DNA of 64,000 nt from Roseivirga sp. BDSF3-8. Its GTDB lineage: Bacteria; Bacteroidota; Bacteroidia; Cytophagales; Cyclobacteriaceae. Both the position numbers and the translations under genes were made by a program. Location: contig NZ_JBGNFV010000001.1 in assembly GCF_041449215.1 (NCBI RefSeq), positions 4,233,001-4,297,000 of the forward strand, written 5' to 3'. The notes beneath the pieces are model-generated. The model had not been told where the DNA came from and did not search any database. It saw only the letters and a program-made list of their open reading frames with translations. Below, one piece after another: positions 62,053-64,000 of this stretch (position 1 is its first letter; each line of letters opens with the position of its first letter).

Positions 62053-62196
62053 ATGGCAAAGAACCTTGAATCAAATGGGGGAAAGGTGGCGCTTGGAAGC
62101 AAAATATATATGAAGAAACAGGTAAAAGATGAACCAGAAATGGATGAAAAAGTATGTCAGCTAAAATTAAACCTGTGTCCTTTTTACTCTATCTAA
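62053..62196 (+). CDS. Small open reading frame, uncertain
   Basis: 47 residues, MAKNLESNGGKVALGSKIYM, then KKQVKDEPEMDEKVCQLKLN and LCPFYSI, with two Cys at the end. It begins three bases from the start of the divergent permease frame and lies 150 bases upstream of precursor G. Codons look ordinary, but the frame may be by chance. A second in-frame ATG is at 62110. I do not recognise it. Confidence 0.25.
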   Translation: MAKNLESNGGKVALGSKIYMKKQVKDEPEMDEKVCQLKLNLCPFYSI

Positions 62197-62343
62197 GAAA
62201 CGGAATATCAATTTTTTGTCTAATTCAGGTTTATTTTTTTCTAAAAAATATACATTTTAAATCAATTGTTTTTATTTTGACAGCTTATAAGCGGAAGCCG
62301 AAAAGCTTAACAGAGTAGGCACTATGAAAAACCAAAAACTGAG

Positions 62344-62559
62344 ATGAAAAAGAAACTTAACCTGGAGTCTCTTGAAGTAAAAAGCTTTGTAACTAAAACT
62401 GAAGAAACTACTAAAACAGCCGTAGGTGGTTTCGATTATGGTACTGGTAACCAGATTTGCTCTGTTGAGCCTGAGTTCTGTAACTGGACTTATAACCGCT
62501 GGTGTGTTTCTAACGGTCAGTGTGATACATACGGAGCATTCTGCACCGCTCCTTACTAA
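62344..62559 (+). CDS. Precursor peptide G, same leader as the array
   Basis: 71 residues. Leader MKKKLNLESLEVKSFVTKTE is nearly the same as those of the array at 54-55 kb, with Gly-Gly at 28-29. The 42-residue core is different: Cys at 39, 46, 54, 60 and 67 with many aromatic residues (ICSVEPEFCNWTYNRWCVSN). It is alone on the plus strand and followed by a strong terminator. A mini-frame of seven codons (62324-62347) ends in overlap with its ATG. By leader it belongs to the same pinensin-like precursor family; there is no modifying enzyme gene nearby. Confidence 0.87.
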   Translation: MKKKLNLESLEVKSFVTKTEETTKTAVGGFDYGTGNQICSVEPEFCNWTYNRWCVSNGQCDTYGAFCTAPY

Positions 62560-62583
62560 TTAGGAATATCGGAAATAATTTTG

Positions 62584-62618
62584 AAGCAGCCTGCTCACAA
62601 GCAGGCTGCTTTTTTTGC
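62584..62618 (+). terminator. Terminator of precursor G
   Basis: Perfect arms AAGCAGCCTGC (62584-62594) and GCAGGCTGCTT (62601-62611) with a six-base loop and a T run. It lies 25 bases after the precursor stop and just before the stop of the convergent E2 gene. Confidence 0.92.
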
Positions 62619-62621
62619 TTT

Positions 62622-64000
62622 TCAGGCACCCAGTAGTGCCGCATATGGGTCTTCCAACGCCTGGCAAATCCACCGTAAAAAGCGTGCACCTGCTGCTCCG
62701 TCGATAATGCGGTGGTCGTAACTCAGGCTCAGTGGCAGTACCTGTTTCGGCTCAAAGGTCTCTCCGTTATAAACGGGCTTTATTTCTGCACGGGCCACGC
62801 CCAGTATGGCTACCTGGGGGCTATATACGATGGGGGTGAAGTTAGTGCCGCCTATACCGCCCAGGTTAGATATGGTAAAGTTACCCCCGAGCATGTCATC
62901 AGGAGCCAGCTTGCCATCCCGGGCCTTTTCTGCCAGCCTGGTGATTTCTACAGATAGTTCAATCATATTCTTGCGGTCTGCATGCCGCACGACTGGCACT
63001 AAAAGCCCCTGTTCAGTATCCGCTGCGATGCCTATATGAACGTACTTCTTATAAACGACTTCTTCGTTTTCCATGTCCACGCTAGCGTTAAACTCAGGAA
63101 ATTTTCTCAAGGCATTGGCTACTATTTTGGTAAGTATGGCCGTAACGGTCAGCTTACCGCCCGCCTCCTCGGCTTTTTCACTATGCTCCTGCCGGTAGGC
63201 CTCTATATCGGTAATATCTGCCTCGTCAAACTGGGTTACATGAGGTATGGTCTGCCATGCGCTGGTGGTATTCAGCGCGGTAGCCTTGCGTATGCCTGAA
63301 AGAGGTTTTCTTTCGGTGTCCCCCCATTTACTAAAGTCAGGGAGGGATGATGAGGTCGGAGTTTTGTCGCCACCGCCGCCTTTTTTGCCGGCGGCTTTTT
63401 CCACATCTTCTGAGGTAATGCGACCCTCGGGCCCGGTGCCTTCCACTGTAGTGAGGTCTACTCCCTGCTCCCGTGCCTGCCGGCGTACGCCCGGCGCTGC
63501 AGGGATGCCATCGTCTTCATTATCATCTTCTTTTACCTCATTATCTTTTTCCTCTCCATTACGGCTTTCGTTTTCATCCTGTCGGGGCCCGTCCCCATGG
63601 TATTTGTCCTTCTTCTTTTCTTCCGTGTCGTCTTTTTCAGCTTTGGTTTCTTTTTGCTTTTCGTCTTCTTCAGTCTTTTCGCTCTCTTCCTCACTTTCTT
63701 TTACCTCAGCCTCATCATCGTCAGTGTCAGTTTCGTCCTCTTCATCTTTGCTATCATCTTCCTTAGCCTCTTTACTTTCCTGCTCCTCCTCTTCAGCTTC
63801 TTTACCGGATTCGTCCTTTTTACTCTCCTCGTCATCTTCTTCTCCTTCCTCTTCTACCAGCAGGATGACGTCACCCACCTGCAGCTCGTCACCTTCGCTT
63901 ATTTTAATCTCCGTGACCTTACCGCTGTGCGTCGAGGGCACTTCTACGGAGGCCTTGTCTGTTTCCACGACTATGATGGATTCCTCTTCCTGTATGGTAT
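62622..64000 (-). CDS. Pyruvate dehydrogenase E2 (dihydrolipoamide acetyltransferase), 3' part
   Basis: The frame is open to the right edge, so the N-terminus is missing; the GTG at 63968 is an internal Val, not a start. The lipoyl domain has [13 protein letters not shown] with the lipoylated Lys. It is joined by an unusual linker of about 118 residues that is almost all Glu, Asp, Lys and Ser. The E1/E3-binding domain follows ([30 protein letters not shown]), then the acetyltransferase core with [17 protein letters not shown] (catalytic His and Asp). It transfers acetyl groups to CoA in the pyruvate dehydrogenase complex. The linker is described further in the findings. Confidence 0.95.
   Translation of the reverse strand, partial: TIQEEESIIVVETDKASVEVPSTHSGKVTEIKISEGDELQVGDVILLVEEEGEEDDEESKKDESGKEAEEEEQESKEAKEDDSKDEEDETDTDDDEAEVKESEEESEKTEEDEKQKETKAEKDDTEEKKKDKYHGDGPRQDENESRNGEEKDNEVKEDDNEDDGIPAAPGVRRQAREQGVDLTTVEGTGPEGRITSEDVEKAAGKKGGGGDKTPTSSSLPDFSKWGDTERKPLSGIRKATALNTTSAWQTIPHVTQFDEADITDIEAYRQEHSEKAEEAGGKLTVTAILTKIVANALRKFPEFNASVDMENEEVVYKKYVHIGIAADTEQGLLVPVVRHADRKNMIELSVEITRLAEKARDGKLAPDDMLGGNFTISNLGGIGGTNFTPIVYSPQVAILGVARAEIKPVYNGETFEPKQVLPLSLSYDHRIIDGAAGARFLRWICQALEDPYAALLGA

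Noticed and set aside
63966-63968. GTG as start of the E2 gene
   Set aside because: The frame is open and homologous upstream ([15 protein letters not shown]), so the GTG codes for an internal Val and the gene runs off the window.

Overview
The window is a stretch of chromosome from a Bacteroidota bacterium, most likely a member of the Cytophagales. The evidence is the gene content: a FecI-type sigma factor with a DUF4974 FecR, an STN/CarboxypepD protein, a Porin_10-type porin, type III glutamine synthetase, a SpmA-SpmB fusion, DUF2141 and a DUF5117/DUF4953-type metalloprotease. Two promoters also fit the Bacteroidota TTTG / TAnnTTTG pattern. Nothing identifies the genus. I saw no tRNA or rRNA gene, insertion sequence, prophage or CRISPR array.

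Layout. 1-3.9 kb: the end of an S24/LexA-like regulator, an OmpA lipoprotein, a hypothetical gene, DUF2141 and menE. 4.1-9.0 kb: a plus-strand operon of ECF sigma factor, FecR anti-sigma factor, an STN/CarboxypepD surface protein without a TonB barrel, and an MG2-like secreted protein. 9.0-12.5 kb: thioesterase, menF and menD, so the menaquinone genes flank that operon. 12.5-25.6 kb: housekeeping and envelope genes (histidine phosphatase, a Cys-less ArsC/Spx protein, TPR protein, zinc-ribbon coiled coil, Nif3, lpxK, porin, miaE, a secreted GATase1-like protein, a MacB-type permease, mtaB). 25.8-34.8 kb: glnN, a GH-A-like lipoprotein, glycerate kinase with an ArsO-like flavoprotein, and tex. 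35-38.5 kb: a degenerate histidine kinase overlapping an intact TPR histidine kinase. 38.5-47.7 kb: SpmAB, rsmE, acyl-CoA-binding protein, citrate synthase, AlkB, a PRC-barrel protein, a sensor kinase and a GNAT protein. 48.1-53.1 kb: an MBOAT plus SGNH O-acylation pair and a zinc metalloprotease. 53.2-64 kb: a YdeI/OmdA protein, the peptide array, a Gmad2 lipoprotein, a Gre-like protein, a TPR protein, a YpfJ pseudogene, a CNNM/CBS protein, a globin, an ArsP-type permease, a further precursor peptide, and a partial pyruvate dehydrogenase E2.

The most unusual part is 53.9-55.3 kb: a tandem array of six small cysteine-rich peptide genes on the minus strand, five intact and one with its start out of frame. 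They share a leader of the type MKKK-x-L-x-L-x-V-x-SFVT, mostly followed by Gly-Gly, and end in related CxxxxC tails. A seventh precursor with the same leader but a different core lies at 62.3 kb. The leader resembles that of pinensin-type lanthipeptide precursors. No modification enzyme, protease or exporter gene lies nearby, so the array looks like an orphan RiPP precursor bank matured in trans. Four of the six array genes are too short to be called by ordinary length cut-offs, and a fifth has no in-frame start.

All functional calls come from reading motifs, without any database search. Starts are often uncertain because Bacteroidota genes seldom carry clear Shine-Dalgarno sites; alternatives are given where they matter.
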